From: CBFHSF01 sp965661055
Lineage (GTDB): Bacteria > Bacteroidota > Bacteroidia > Flavobacteriales > Schleiferiaceae
Reading direction: 5' to 3'
DNA length: 64,000 nucleotides
Assembly: GCA_965661055.1 (NCBI GenBank)
Contig: CBFICS010000010.1
Coordinates: 8,571 to 72,570, forward strand
The position numbers and the translations under genes are program-made. Of this stretch, positions 8,031 through 16,857 are shown one piece after another. Every line of letters begins with the position of its first letter. Position 1 is the first letter of the stretch. A model generated the notes under the pieces. It did not search any database, was not told where the DNA came from, and saw only the letters and a program-made list of their open reading frames with translations.

Positions 8031-9655
8031 ACCAAACAATAAACATAAATTTAGCAGGTATGATATTTCATGTAGATGAAAATGCATACCATTTGTTAAC
8101 TTCTTATTTAGAAAAACTCAAAAAAATATTCGAATTTGAAGAAGGTGGTGGTGAAATAATTCATGATGTAGAATCTAGGTTTGCCGAACTTTTCCAAGAG
8201 AAATTAGGAGATAAAGAAGTGGTTACCCTTCCATTAGTAGAAGAAGTTATTGCCATTATGGGTGAACCTGAAGACTACGCCCAAAACGAGGAGGAAGATA
8301 CTTATTACCAAAAAAAATCTAAGTCTACGACTTCAAAAAACAAGGTTAGAAGACTTTATAGAAACCCGGACGATAAGATTATTGGTGGGGTTGCTTCTGG
8401 GTTAGGCGCCTACTTTGGAATTGATCCGGTGTGGATACGATTAGTGATGGCTGGTATGTTCTTTATTTATGGAATGGGCCTCATTCCCTATTTGATTTTG
8501 CTAATTGTTATTCCAGAAGCCAAGACAACAGCTGAAAAACTAGAGATGAAAGGTGAACCTATCAATTTATCTAATATCGAGAAATCGGTTAAAGACGAGT
8601 TGAACAACATGAAAGAAAGGGTTACTGACTCTAGTTTAACGGGTAAGGTGAAAAACCTATTTGAAAGAATAATTGATGTATTAATTCAAGTAGTTCAAGG
8701 AATATTCAAGGTGGCGGGTAAGTTAATTGGAGTCATATTGTTCATTGTTGGAATTTCAGTATTGTTTTCTTTTATAAGCTTTGTCTTTGGGGGTACAATA
8801 TTTATTGGGGGAATTGATTATTCCTATTCTCAATGGGGTGGTTTTTTTGACATGATATGGACCACACCCAGTATGCATTATTGGGTTCTATTTGGTCTTT
8901 TTCTAGTAGCTATGTTTCCCGTAATCATCACCATTATGTTGGCGACTAGAATTCTGTTTAATTGGAGAAACCAAAATAGATGGATATATATAATTGGGGT
9001 TCTTATGTTTATTGTAGGTCTTGGAATCTTAGGGGTTAATGGAATAAAAATTGCAAATCAATTTCAAGCCAACTCTAAATTTACTTCGGTTCAACCGCTA
9101 GAAGTGAATTCTAAAACTCTTTATACATATCTGCAAAAATCGGACATCAATTACGACCTTAATGACAATCCGTTCTTAATAGAAAACGACAAACTCTATT
9201 CAGACGACGTTGAGTTTAGTGTTTTTCAAACCGACAAACTTGTTCCATACATTGAAATTACCGGTAAGGCTTTTGGTGAAAACCGTTTGTTGGCTAGAGA
9301 TAGAGCTAAAGGACTTGAATACCATGTAACTCAGAATGATTCGTTGTTAAAGTTTGATGGATATTTTAGCTTCCAAGTTGATCAAAAATTGCGTAGCCAG
9401 GAGGTTTCCGTGAAGCTATTTTTACCCGTTGGATATAGTGTTTACCTCGATGAGTCTATGATGGAAATCATCTACAATATTGAAAACCTTACCGATACTT
9501 ATGACGGTGATATGGTAGATTACACATGGACCATGACCGAAGACGGTCTTATATGCGCAGATTGTCCTTTATCTTCAAAGATTAAAAAGCTGAAAAGTAA
9601 AGATGACATGGATGAGATAGACGAGTCGTTTGAAGAACGATGGGATAATAACTAA
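8027..9655 (+). CDS. PspC-domain membrane protein
   Basis: 542 aa. Residues 1-85 form a soluble N-terminal region (FHVDENAYHLLTSYLEKL). A PspC domain lies at about residues 105-165, with the family pattern RLYRNPDDKIIGGVASGLG, then FGIDPVWIRL and a membrane segment. Further membrane helices lie near 232-255, 285-307 and 325-345. The last 190 residues are predicted to be extracytoplasmic and strand-rich. PspC proteins belong to envelope-stress responses, but the precise role here is inferred. It is translationally coupled to padR and followed by a strong terminator. Confidence 0.88.
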   Translation: MNQTININLAGMIFHVDENAYHLLTSYLEKLKKIFEFEEGGGEIIHDVESRFAELFQEKLGDKEVVTLPLVEEVIAIMGEPEDYAQNEEEDTYYQKKSKSTTSKNKVRRLYRNPDDKIIGGVASGLGAYFGIDPVWIRLVMAGMFFIYGMGLIPYLILLIVIPEAKTTAEKLEMKGEPINLSNIEKSVKDELNNMKERVTDSSLTGKVKNLFERIIDVLIQVVQGIFKVAGKLIGVILFIVGISVLFSFISFVFGGTIFIGGIDYSYSQWGGFFDMIWTTPSMHYWVLFGLFLVAMFPVIITIMLATRILFNWRNQNRWIYIIGVLMFIVGLGILGVNGIKIANQFQANSKFTSVQPLEVNSKTLYTYLQKSDINYDLNDNPFLIENDKLYSDDVEFSVFQTDKLVPYIEITGKAFGENRLLARDRAKGLEYHVTQNDSLLKFDGYFSFQVDQKLRSQEVSVKLFLPVGYSVYLDESMMEIIYNIENLTDTYDGDMVDYTWTMTEDGLICADCPLSSKIKKLKSKDDMDEIDESFEERWDNN

Positions 9656-9660
9656 AAAAG

Positions 9661-9687
9661 AAAGCGGCCAATGAGGCCGCTTTTTTT
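9661..9687. terminator. Bidirectional rho-independent terminator
   Basis: Perfect inverted repeat AAAGCGGCC / GGCCGCTTT with loop AATGA. A T run follows on the plus side and an A-rich run lies on the other side. It separates the convergent pspC-type and terC genes. Confidence 0.9.
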
Positions 9688-10408
9688 ATTCCTTTATTTT
9701 CTGAGATTTTCGCCTAATGTTGGAAGTGATCAACTCTACGGTTAAAGAAAATCCAACGGCAACATATATATACCCTTTTGGAATCTCTATGTGTGCTGAT
9801 TCAGCAACTAGAACAAATCCTATGAGAATTAAGAAAGATAACGCTAAAATTTGAAGCGAAAGATGCTTTTCAATAAAGGATGAAATTTTTCCGGCAAATA
9901 CTAACATAACAACCAATGAAACTATAATAGCTGCAATCATTACATGCAATTGATTAGACATGCCAATGGCTGTTAAAATTGAATCAAAAGAAAACACAAT
10001 ATCTAATAGGGCAATTTGTAAAATAATAGACATGAAACTTGCACCCACCTTAGGCTTAGAAGAATTCTCTTCTATAGGTTCTGATTTATGGTGTATCTCT
10101 TTGGTGCTTTTCGCTATTAGAAATAGTCCGCCGAAGAGAAGAATTAAGTCTCTACCGGTAACCGGATGATCACCCAGAGTAAACAAGGGTGCTGAAAGTC
10201 CAATAATCCATGTAATTCCTAACAACATCGCTATTCTTAAAACAAGTGCAAGCCCTATACCAGACCTTCTTGCCTTTTTTCTAATCTGCTGAGGCAGCTT
10301 ATTGGTTAAAAGAGAAATAAATATTATGTTGTCTATTCCGAGAACAATTTCTAAAAAGGAAAGGGTTAAAAAAGCAACTAGGTTACTGGCGGTAAATATT
10401 TCTTCCAT
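9686..10408 (-). CDS. TerC family integral membrane protein (probable metal exporter)
   Basis: 240 aa with about seven membrane helices. Family hallmarks are the acidic membrane motifs FLEIVLGIDNIIF (D26) and DIVFSFDSILTAIGM near residue 140. TerC/Alx proteins export or handle manganese and other divalent ions and may load secreted metalloproteins; which ion applies here is not visible. ATG at 10408. A short structured segment ending in a terminator hairpin lies between its probable promoter and the start codon, which raises the possibility of attenuation control. Confidence 0.92.
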   Translation of the reverse strand: MEEIFTASNLVAFLTLSFLEIVLGIDNIIFISLLTNKLPQQIRKKARRSGIGLALVLRIAMLLGITWIIGLSAPLFTLGDHPVTGRDLILLFGGLFLIAKSTKEIHHKSEPIEENSSKPKVGASFMSIILQIALLDIVFSFDSILTAIGMSNQLHVMIAAIIVSLVVMLVFAGKISSFIEKHLSLQILALSFLILIGFVLVAESAHIEIPKGYIYVAVGFSLTVELITSNIRRKSQKIKE

Positions 10409-10428
10409 GAAAAATTAGTAATTATAAT

Positions 10429-10460
10429 AAAAAAAAAGAGCCAGATCAATGATCTGGCTC
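10429..10460 (-). terminator. Strong terminator hairpin inside the terC leader
   Basis: Perfect 10-bp inverted repeat GAGCCAGATC / GATCTGGCTC with a three-base loop, followed on the minus strand by nine Us. No minus-strand protein gene lies upstream for it to serve, because the next gene is the plus-strand hpt. Confidence 0.85.
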
Positions 10461-10525
10461 CTTACCAACCCTAAATTGAAGTTACCCAACTATGAAATCT
10501 GATCAACTAAGTGATTCAGATTTCG
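10438..10525 (-). promoter_or_regulatory. Candidate structured leader RNA or small RNA upstream of terC
   Basis: TACTTTAG at 10537-10530 on the minus strand resembles the -7 element (one mismatch) and would start an RNA near 10525. That RNA begins with a hairpin, GAAATCTGA / TCAGATTTC (10524-10494), with three more inner pairs. About 33 unpaired bases rich in G follow, then a perfect 10-bp hairpin and a U run. The product would be about 95 nt, ending 20 bases before terC. Either a terminator-type riboswitch or attenuator or an independent small RNA fits. I did not find the core bases of the known manganese (yybP-ykoY) riboswitch. Confidence 0.5.
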
Positions 10526-10587
10526 ATCGCTAAAGTAATACGCCAAAAATATTTCTCGAATCGGTTTCGATGAATGACATAAAATAA

Positions 10588-10623
10588 TCGTTTTTTGGTA
10601 TCATTTCTTCGTTTTTTGGTATC
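10588..10623. repeat. Two 15-bp direct repeats, 21 bases apart
   Basis: TCGTTTTTTGGTATC occurs exactly twice, at 10588-10602 and 10609-10623. A spacing of two helical turns places both copies on one face of the DNA. LytTR regulators typically bind paired direct repeats at about this spacing, and a LytTR gene is two genes downstream, so an operator is likely. The sites lie 82 bases before hpt and upstream of the terC leader promoter. Confidence 0.6.
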
Positions 10624-10704
10624 GTTTTAATGTTTTTCCTACAAAAAGTTAAAAAAACTTTTACAATTATTACTTAATTCTATCTAATAATTTACATTTA
10701 CTGA

Positions 10705-11094
10705 ATGAATAAAGATTTTACTTTTCATCCAGAAATTGACAAGGAAACTATCCTGACTTATTTAGGCGATGATATTGAGTATATAAGATCAATTTTTGAA
10801 CTTTTTTTAGAACAAACTCCTAAAGAGTTAGAGAGTATTAAGTCTCTTTCAGAAAATGGAAGTTGGGAAGAAGCAGGAAAAGTTGCCCATAAAATTAAAC
10901 CTACATTTATTATGGTGGGTTTCCCGAAGTATGAATCAATCTTAAAAGAGTTTGAGCTAAATGCAAAATCTCTAACAGAACAAGAAAAACTCAATGCAAT
11001 GTTGGCAGAGTTAACCGTATCGGTAACTCACGCTGTAGCTATTGTTTCAGAAGATTTTTCTAGAATTAATAATATGCTTGAAAATGAATCTTAA
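10705..11094 (+). CDS. Hpt (histidine phosphotransfer) domain protein
   Basis: 129 aa, a single Hpt four-helix domain. The phosphorylatable histidine is H62 in AHKIKPTF, the usual AHxxKxxF context. The flanking helices (IRSIFELFLEQTPKELESIKSL) fit the family. Such proteins relay phosphate between a hybrid sensor kinase and a response regulator in the cytoplasm. No kinase is in the window, so the donor must be encoded elsewhere. The next gene, a LytTR response regulator, starts inside its last codons (11-base overlap), so the two are almost certainly partners. Confidence 0.85.
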   Translation: MNKDFTFHPEIDKETILTYLGDDIEYIRSIFELFLEQTPKELESIKSLSENGSWEEAGKVAHKIKPTFIMVGFPKYESILKEFELNAKSLTEQEKLNAMLAELTVSVTHAVAIVSEDFSRINNMLENES

Positions 11095-11794
11095 GTGCAT
11101 TATTGTTGAGGATGAGATCATTGCTCAAAAGAATTTAGAAAATCATTGTAAAAAGCACGAGAACGTTGAATTGTTAGACGTTTTCACCAATGGTTTAGAT
11201 GCAATAGAATACCTCAAAGAAAATGAAGTAGATCTAATCTTTTTAGATATAGAAATGCCAGGGCTTAGTGGACTAGAGTTTTTAGAGCAGTCCCCTATCC
11301 TACCGCAAGTAATTTTCACTACCTCAAAGAAAGAATATGCTTTTGAAGCATTTCAACACGATGCAACCCATTTCTTGAAAAAACCGATAAGCTATAGCGC
11401 TTTTGAGGTGGCCATTTCAAAGGCTTTAAAAAATGCAACCCCAAAGGCTTCTGCAGAGCCTTACGTGGGTAATCAAGAAAGTGTTAACGAAGTATTTATC
11501 AAGGTTTCCGGAAAGTTCGTAAGGCTTTCTTTTGATGAAATTCTTTATATAGAAAATGTGGGGGATTATGTAAAAATCGTTACACCTGGTAAATCTCATG
11601 TAATTCATGGAACTATTAAGGCTATGGCTAAAAAGTTCCCAGATAACATTTTCTATAGAGTCCATAGATCTTATATCGTGAACCTTACTCATATTGTTGA
11701 TATTGAAGAAGGAACTCTCGTAATTAGAGAAAAAGTAATTCCAATATCTAGAGCTAATAGAGCTGGTTTAATGAGTAAAATTAATTTACTTTAA
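11084..11794 (+). CDS. LytTR family response regulator
   Basis: 236 aa. I chose ATG 11084 (MNLKCIIVEDE) over the longer frame from 11042, because the receiver fold begins right there and the extra residues are the antisense frame of hpt. The receiver domain spans 1-115, with acidic pocket E9/D10, phospho-acceptor D55 (FLDIEMPG) and the conserved lysine in FLKKPI. A LytTR DNA-binding domain spans about 137-236 (VRLSFDEILYIE, FYRVHRSYIVNL). It is expected to bind paired direct repeats, and the 21-base-spaced repeats upstream of hpt are good candidates. A bidirectional terminator follows. Confidence 0.93.
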   Translation: MNLKCIIVEDEIIAQKNLENHCKKHENVELLDVFTNGLDAIEYLKENEVDLIFLDIEMPGLSGLEFLEQSPILPQVIFTTSKKEYAFEAFQHDATHFLKKPISYSAFEVAISKALKNATPKASAEPYVGNQESVNEVFIKVSGKFVRLSFDEILYIENVGDYVKIVTPGKSHVIHGTIKAMAKKFPDNIFYRVHRSYIVNLTHIVDIEEGTLVIREKVIPISRANRAGLMSKINLL

Positions 11795-11814
11795 AAGAAT
11801 ATTTAACTATATAA

Positions 11815-11844
11815 AAAAAGCCCTAACTCACGTCAGGGCTTTTT
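11815..11844. terminator. Bidirectional rho-independent terminator
   Basis: Inverted repeat AAAAAGCCCT / AGGGCTTTTT with a ten-base loop between the convergent LytTR and DPP III genes. A/T runs on both sides allow use in both directions. Confidence 0.87.
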
Positions 11845-11846
11845 GT

Positions 11847-13853
11847 TTATTTAGAATTGCTGTATTCTAAATGTTGTGTTGAAAAATCAAGTGGATACTC
11901 TACCTGGATATCAATGATTTTTTCTCCTTCCATAATAGGTACTAATTTTGGATTAATGAACCCTGCATAAGGAGCTATATTTAGTTTATCACTTCTCTTT
12001 AATACTTCAGCATGTAACTCAGGATCAACTTTTACACCATAGGTCTCAACAAGATTCTTTCCTGCTTCAAAATCTCCTTCAGACTTTATTCGTTGAATTT
12101 CCTTGAGTAATTGTCCGAAAAGAACTTGTAATTTATCATAATCATTTATGACAAAATAAGTTTTTCCATCTAAAACCTTCTTTTCAATAACGTTGTCAGA
12201 AAGTCCTTTTTCAAAAGCCCAACTAGCTACCAATTGACGGTTTCTCATGTGATCTTCCTCAATATCCTCACCTGGGTTTAATCTTCTCAACTGAAGCATC
12301 ATTCCATTTCTAATATAGCTGTCGTATTCTGCTCTTGCAGGACCAAAATCTTCCATTAAACCAAGGTCAATCATTTTTTGGTTTCTGATAAAGAACAAGG
12401 CCACCAAATCAGCTCTAGCTTCTTCTAACGTAGAGGCATAGTTCTTTAATGTTTCTGCTGGGGGCTTAACACCAGGAGCTAATTTTCCAGAAGCATGTCC
12501 AACAACCTCGTGAAGAGCGGTATGCAATCGGCTACCTAAATCGCCATACTTCTCAGCAATTTCTCTTTCTTCTGATGAAAAAGCGAATTCTGATAACAAA
12601 CCTTTACCTGCCGCTTTTTCATAAGCGTGTTCTATGTTACCCAAAGAAATTGATTTAGAACCATGAGCTTCCCTAATCCAGTTAGCATTGGGTAGGTTAA
12701 CACCAATGGGGGTACTCGGTGAAGCATCACCTGCCTCCCCTACTGCATTTATGATTTTATAGGATACTCCTTTTACATTTTGTTTTTTATACTCATCAGA
12801 AATACTAGAGTGATCTTCAAACCATTGAACATTGTTACTTACAGTAGAAAGTTGTTCTGATGCTTCCAAGTCTTGGACCTGAACAATGGTTTCAAAACTT
12901 GCCTTTCTTCCCATAGGATCATTATATACCTCAATGAAACCATTGATATAATCAACATCACCTTCTGTGGCCGAAACCCATGCTATGTTGTAATCATCCC
13001 AAAGCTTGACATCACCCGTTTTGTAATATTCAATTAATATTCCAAGAGCTTCTGTTTGCTTTTCATTTTCTGCTACCTTTTGAGCTTCTGACAAATGACT
13101 AATAATGTTGGCAATTTGCTCAGAGTAACGACCATTTAATGACCATGGCTCTTCTACCAATTCACCATTTTCTCCCCTTACAAGGGTAGTATTTATACCA
13201 ATAGATGTTGGCTTTAATGGGTCTTCAGGCTGTTGGTTTAAGTAATAAGCCTCTACCTCCTCTTGTGTAATGTCAGCATCATAAAAATTAACAGCTGAGT
13301 TGTAAACCACATCCAAATCTCCAGAGTTATTGACTTTTTTTGCATCAAACTGAGGATCAAAAATGGCTTGTTTAGCTTCTTGAGAAAGGTTTACACCAGA
13401 AGATTTAGCTAATTTCTCAAAATAGGCTTCAGAAAATCCTGGTTTGAATTTCAAGTTTGAATAATGATGGTGAATTCCGTTAGAAAACCAAATCCTTTTT
13501 AAATAAGTCATAAGGTCTTTCCACTGTGGATCTTGATCACCGTCTGGATTGGCTCTAACTATGGTTTCAAGAGCTTTTCTAATCTCTAAATTGTGTCTAT
13601 AGTTTTGGTCATAGATAATATCCCTACCCGCATGTCCTGCTTGGGTTAAGTGATATGCATAAATCCGTTGTTGAGAAGTTAGTTTTTCCCAACCCGGTAT
13701 TTGATACCTTAAAATTCTAATGTCTGCAAACTGTTCTGTTTGCCATTGAAACTTTTCTTTTTCCATTTTTTTGTCTTGCGTATTGTGATCATTAGATGTG
13801 CAAGCACCCAATAAAGAAATCGCTATAAGGGATAATCCTATTTTTTTAAGCAT
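11847..13853 (-). CDS. Dipeptidyl peptidase III-like M49 zinc peptidase, lipoprotein
   Basis: 668 aa. The zinc motif HEVVGH (HEXXGH, specific to family M49) lies near residue 446, and the third ligand region EEARAD follows about 29 residues later, the form also seen in Bacteroides DPP III. Members remove dipeptides from the N-terminus of short peptides. The N-terminus carries a lipoprotein signal peptide ending LLGAC, so the enzyme should be anchored in the periplasm or outer membrane rather than being cytoplasmic as in animals. It is a single gene, divergent from the SRPBCC gene across 80 bases. Confidence 0.93.
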   Translation of the reverse strand: MLKKIGLSLIAISLLGACTSNDHNTQDKKMEKEKFQWQTEQFADIRILRYQIPGWEKLTSQQRIYAYHLTQAGHAGRDIIYDQNYRHNLEIRKALETIVRANPDGDQDPQWKDLMTYLKRIWFSNGIHHHYSNLKFKPGFSEAYFEKLAKSSGVNLSQEAKQAIFDPQFDAKKVNNSGDLDVVYNSAVNFYDADITQEEVEAYYLNQQPEDPLKPTSIGINTTLVRGENGELVEEPWSLNGRYSEQIANIISHLSEAQKVAENEKQTEALGILIEYYKTGDVKLWDDYNIAWVSATEGDVDYINGFIEVYNDPMGRKASFETIVQVQDLEASEQLSTVSNNVQWFEDHSSISDEYKKQNVKGVSYKIINAVGEAGDASPSTPIGVNLPNANWIREAHGSKSISLGNIEHAYEKAAGKGLLSEFAFSSEEREIAEKYGDLGSRLHTALHEVVGHASGKLAPGVKPPAETLKNYASTLEEARADLVALFFIRNQKMIDLGLMEDFGPARAEYDSYIRNGMMLQLRRLNPGEDIEEDHMRNRQLVASWAFEKGLSDNVIEKKVLDGKTYFVINDYDKLQVLFGQLLKEIQRIKSEGDFEAGKNLVETYGVKVDPELHAEVLKRSDKLNIAPYAGFINPKLVPIMEGEKIIDIQVEYPLDFSTQHLEYSNSK

Positions 13854-13933
13854 TTTTTTTCTGTTAAGTGGCCCTAATTTATTAATTTATTGAATCAAAA
13901 TACTACCTTTAGTAGGACTAAATAACTTAAACT

Positions 13934-14950
13934 ATGAAAATATTAAAGATTGTTGGAATAATTCTTATTGTATTTATCCTCGGATTTGTAGGATATAGCG
14001 CTACCCTAGACGGAAAGTATGATGTAAGCAGATCAATTCAAATTGATGAAAACCCCGATGCTGTATATAATATTGTCTCAGATTTAGAAACTTGGCCTAA
14101 ATGGTCTGTTTGGTATTTAAGAGATTCTACTATGACTTCAGAGTTTTCTGAGAAAACAAAAGGTGAAGGTGCATCTTATTCTTGGGAAAGTGAGCAATCA
14201 GGTAACGGATCTTTAACTATTCTTACTGCAGAACCAGGGAAATCTATGACCACGGACATTTCTTTCGAAGGTATGGGTGGTTCTAATGGATATTGGACAT
14301 TTGAAGATAAAGATCATGGTACTTATTTAACTTGGGGATTTAAAGGTGAAATGCCATTCTTGTTTAGATTTATGGCGCAAGGAATGGATGTAGCCATTGG
14401 TCCTGATTTTGAAGCAGGATTAGAAAACATTAAAGCTTTAGCAGAATCTGTTGATAGAGAGTTCTTCGAAATTGATTCAACCACCCTAGAGTCAAAAGAT
14501 TACTACTATGTTGAAGTAAAGGGAACTTTTGATAAAATGAATTCACAGTTGTTTGCCGAAAATTACGGTAAAATCATGGGGTATCTTGGTGGCACAGAGG
14601 AAGCTTCAAAAATTATGACAGGCTCTCCGTTTACAATTTATAATGAATGGAATGAAGTGGATAAGACTTTTTCTATGGAGGTAGCTATTCCTGCAGAAAG
14701 CGACTTACCAGGAAATGATGAAGTGAAAAAAGGAAAATCATATGGTGGTCATGTAATCTACATTGATCACTACGGACCTTATGAAAAAACTGCAAACGCA
14801 CATGAAGACTTAAATGTTTTTATGGAAAGCTATAAAATAGAGTCTAACGGATCTCCAATGGAGGTTTATGTCACAGATCCAGGAATGGAGCCTGATACTT
14901 CTAAGTGGTTGACAAAAGTCATCTACCCTTATAAGGGGTTAAAAGAATAA
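13934..14950 (+). CDS. SRPBCC domain fused to a GyrI-like effector-binding domain
   Basis: 338 aa. One N-terminal membrane helix (residues 4-22) precedes an SRPBCC/polyketide-cyclase-like domain at about 30-170 (VSRSIQIDENPDAVYNIVSDLETWPKW). A GyrI-like or AraC-effector-type domain lies at about 190-335 (YYVEVKGTFDKMNSQ, then GGHVIYIDHYGPYEKT). Both folds bind small hydrophobic ligands, and there is no DNA-binding part. The arrangement is common in Bacteroidota but its function is not established. The protein probably faces the periplasm. A bidirectional terminator follows. Confidence 0.82.
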   Translation: MKILKIVGIILIVFILGFVGYSATLDGKYDVSRSIQIDENPDAVYNIVSDLETWPKWSVWYLRDSTMTSEFSEKTKGEGASYSWESEQSGNGSLTILTAEPGKSMTTDISFEGMGGSNGYWTFEDKDHGTYLTWGFKGEMPFLFRFMAQGMDVAIGPDFEAGLENIKALAESVDREFFEIDSTTLESKDYYYVEVKGTFDKMNSQLFAENYGKIMGYLGGTEEASKIMTGSPFTIYNEWNEVDKTFSMEVAIPAESDLPGNDEVKKGKSYGGHVIYIDHYGPYEKTANAHEDLNVFMESYKIESNGSPMEVYVTDPGMEPDTSKWLTKVIYPYKGLKE

Positions 14951-14964
14951 TTATCCATTTTAAC

Positions 14965-14998
14965 AAAAAAAAGCCACCCTACAAGGTGGCTTTTTTTT
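14965..14998. terminator. Bidirectional rho-independent terminator
   Basis: Inverted repeat with core GCCACC / GGTGGC, loop CTACAA, and runs of eight A and eight T as flanking stem and tail. It lies between the convergent SRPBCC/GyrI and pepD genes. Confidence 0.9.
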
Positions 14999-15004
14999 GT
15001 TTGT

Positions 15005-16453
15005 TTACTTTTTAGGAGTATCTGCCAAAACTCTTAAAAAGAGTTTCCAATATTTTTCAACTGAAGAAATTTGAACCTTTTCATCTGGAGAATGTGCTCC
15101 CCTGATGTTAGGTCCAAATGATATCATTTCCATTTCTGGATAATGGGTTCCTAAAATACCACATTCTAATCCTGCGTGACAAGCCAATACATTAGGCTCT
15201 TCATTAAACATTTCGCGGTATGTAGATTTCATGGTTTTTAAAATGGTACTTGATGGATCAGGAGACCATCCAGGATAACTTCCCGTTAAAGTATAAGTAC
15301 AACCCATTAACTCAAAAACTCCACCAATAGAATGCGCCATGTCCATCTTTTCTGAATCAACAGCTGAACGGGTTAAGCATTGCACTTGAAAAGAACCGTC
15401 TGAAAGAATAACTCTGGCTAAATTACTACTGGTTTGTACCAAATCATCTATGTCTGGACTCATTCTGTAAATCCCATTGGCCACACCGGCTATGGCTTTC
15501 AATAGATTGTCCTGGTCTTGTTTTTTTATCACCTTAGAAAGAGACACAGAATTTTCAATAGATATCTCTAAGTTTGGATCAGTTGTTTTGTATTCTGTTT
15601 TAAACTCGTTGACAATCTGACTGAATTCTTTATCAAATGTCTCCTTTGCATTTGCAGGAATTCCCATCACCGCAAATGACTCTCTAGGAATTGCATTTCT
15701 CAATGACCCGCCATCTAGGCTTTCAATGCGCAATCCTGTGTGATTTAATTTAGACAAAAGTCTATTCATCAATTTATTGGCGTTACCTAGGCCCTTGTGA
15801 ATATCCATTCCGGAATGTCCACCAGAAAGACCTCTAATTGCAATTCTCAATCCGGTTAGGCCTTCTGCACTTTCTAGTTCAAAATTTCTAGTAGCTGTTA
15901 GGTCTACACCGCCGGCGCAACCAATGGTAAGTTCATCATCGTCTTCTGTATCTAAGTTTAAAAGAATAGAACCGGTTAAAACATTAGGCTGAAGCCCAAA
16001 AGCACCTGTCATTCCTGTTTCTTCATCTACAGTAAAAAAGGCTTCAATAGGTGGATGCGGAATATCAGTGCTACTCAAAATGGCCATAATTGAAGCCACC
16101 CCTATTCCATTGTCTGCACCTAATGTGGTGCCATCAGCCTTAACCCAGTCACCATCAACATACATTTTAATGCCCTCTGAATCAAAATCAAATTGAGTAT
16201 CTGTATTTTTTTGGTGTACCATATCGACATGTGACTGTAAAACTACAGTTTGCCTATCTTCCATGCCTTGGCTGGCGGGTTTTGTAATTAAAATATTCCC
16301 TGTTTCATCAACCGAAACGGGTAAACCTAGACTTTTTCCAAAGTCAACCATGAATTTAATTACTCTTTCTTCTTTTTTAGATGGTCTTGGAACCGCATTT
16401 AAATCAGCAAAGTGATTCCACATTGCCTTGGGTTCTAAATCTCTTACGTTCAT
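15005..16453 (-). CDS. pepD: Aminoacyl-histidine dipeptidase (M20 family, PepD-like)
   Basis: 482 aa. A zinc-dependent cytosolic dipeptidase of the M20C group. Visible family motifs are VVLQSHVDMVHQ (metal His and Asp), DGTTLGADNGIG (metal Asp), FTVDEETGMTGAFG (catalytic Glu) and LSGGHSGMDIH in the lid domain. The chosen start is ATG 16453, shared with the stop of the osmC gene as TAATG. A longer frame to 16516 would only read through osmC. It is the last gene of the guaA operon. Confidence 0.93.
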   Translation of the reverse strand: MNVRDLEPKAMWNHFADLNAVPRPSKKEERVIKFMVDFGKSLGLPVSVDETGNILITKPASQGMEDRQTVVLQSHVDMVHQKNTDTQFDFDSEGIKMYVDGDWVKADGTTLGADNGIGVASIMAILSSTDIPHPPIEAFFTVDEETGMTGAFGLQPNVLTGSILLNLDTEDDDELTIGCAGGVDLTATRNFELESAEGLTGLRIAIRGLSGGHSGMDIHKGLGNANKLMNRLLSKLNHTGLRIESLDGGSLRNAIPRESFAVMGIPANAKETFDKEFSQIVNEFKTEYKTTDPNLEISIENSVSLSKVIKKQDQDNLLKAIAGVANGIYRMSPDIDDLVQTSSNLARVILSDGSFQVQCLTRSAVDSEKMDMAHSIGGVFELMGCTYTLTGSYPGWSPDPSSTILKTMKSTYREMFNEEPNVLACHAGLECGILGTHYPEMEMISFGPNIRGAHSPDEKVQISSVEKYWKLFLRVLADTPKK

Positions 16454-16857
16454 TATTTCCAATAGAAATTTATGGTTTGAATCAAATCTGGATGCAAACT
16501 CTTTGCAACCGGGCAAGCTCTACCTGCTGCCTCTAAAATTTTTTGGTCTTTCTCACTGATACCACTGGGTAGTGTAAAATCTATTTTCACCTCTGCAACT
16601 CTTCTAGGGTTTGCAGCCATTATCTTAAACACCTCACCTCTTGTGTCTTCCAAGTTAACACCTAAATCTCTAGCCTTTATTCCCATTATCGTAACAATGC
16701 AGGTAGCTAATGAGGTGGCTAATAAATCGGTTGGAGAGAATGAATCTCCTTTGCCTTGGTTATCTGGAGGGGCTACGGTTTCAATTTCAATATTTGATCT
16801 AGTGTGCTGTGCCACTAATCGTAACTCTCCTAAATACCTTACGGTTGAGATTGTCAT
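16453..16857 (-). CDS. OsmC/Ohr family protein
   Basis: 134 aa. It carries the two redox cysteines of the OsmC fold, one in LATSLATCIVTIMG and one in GRACPVAKSL, plus the PTDLLATSL helix. Family members reduce organic hydroperoxides; this short form is close to the YhfA-like branch, whose substrate is less certain. It starts with ATG at 16857, overlapping the end of the LysM gene by four bases, and ends in the TAATG shared with pepD. Confidence 0.9.
   Translation of the reverse strand: MTISTVRYLGELRLVAQHTRSNIEIETVAPPDNQGKGDSFSPTDLLATSLATCIVTIMGIKARDLGVNLEDTRGEVFKIMAANPRRVAEVKIDFTLPSGISEKDQKILEAAGRACPVAKSLHPDLIQTINFYWK

Noticed and set aside
10409..10560. Known manganese (yybP-ykoY) riboswitch before terC
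   Set aside because: The family link is tempting, but I could not find the conserved core bases in the leader, so I report only an unassigned structured element.
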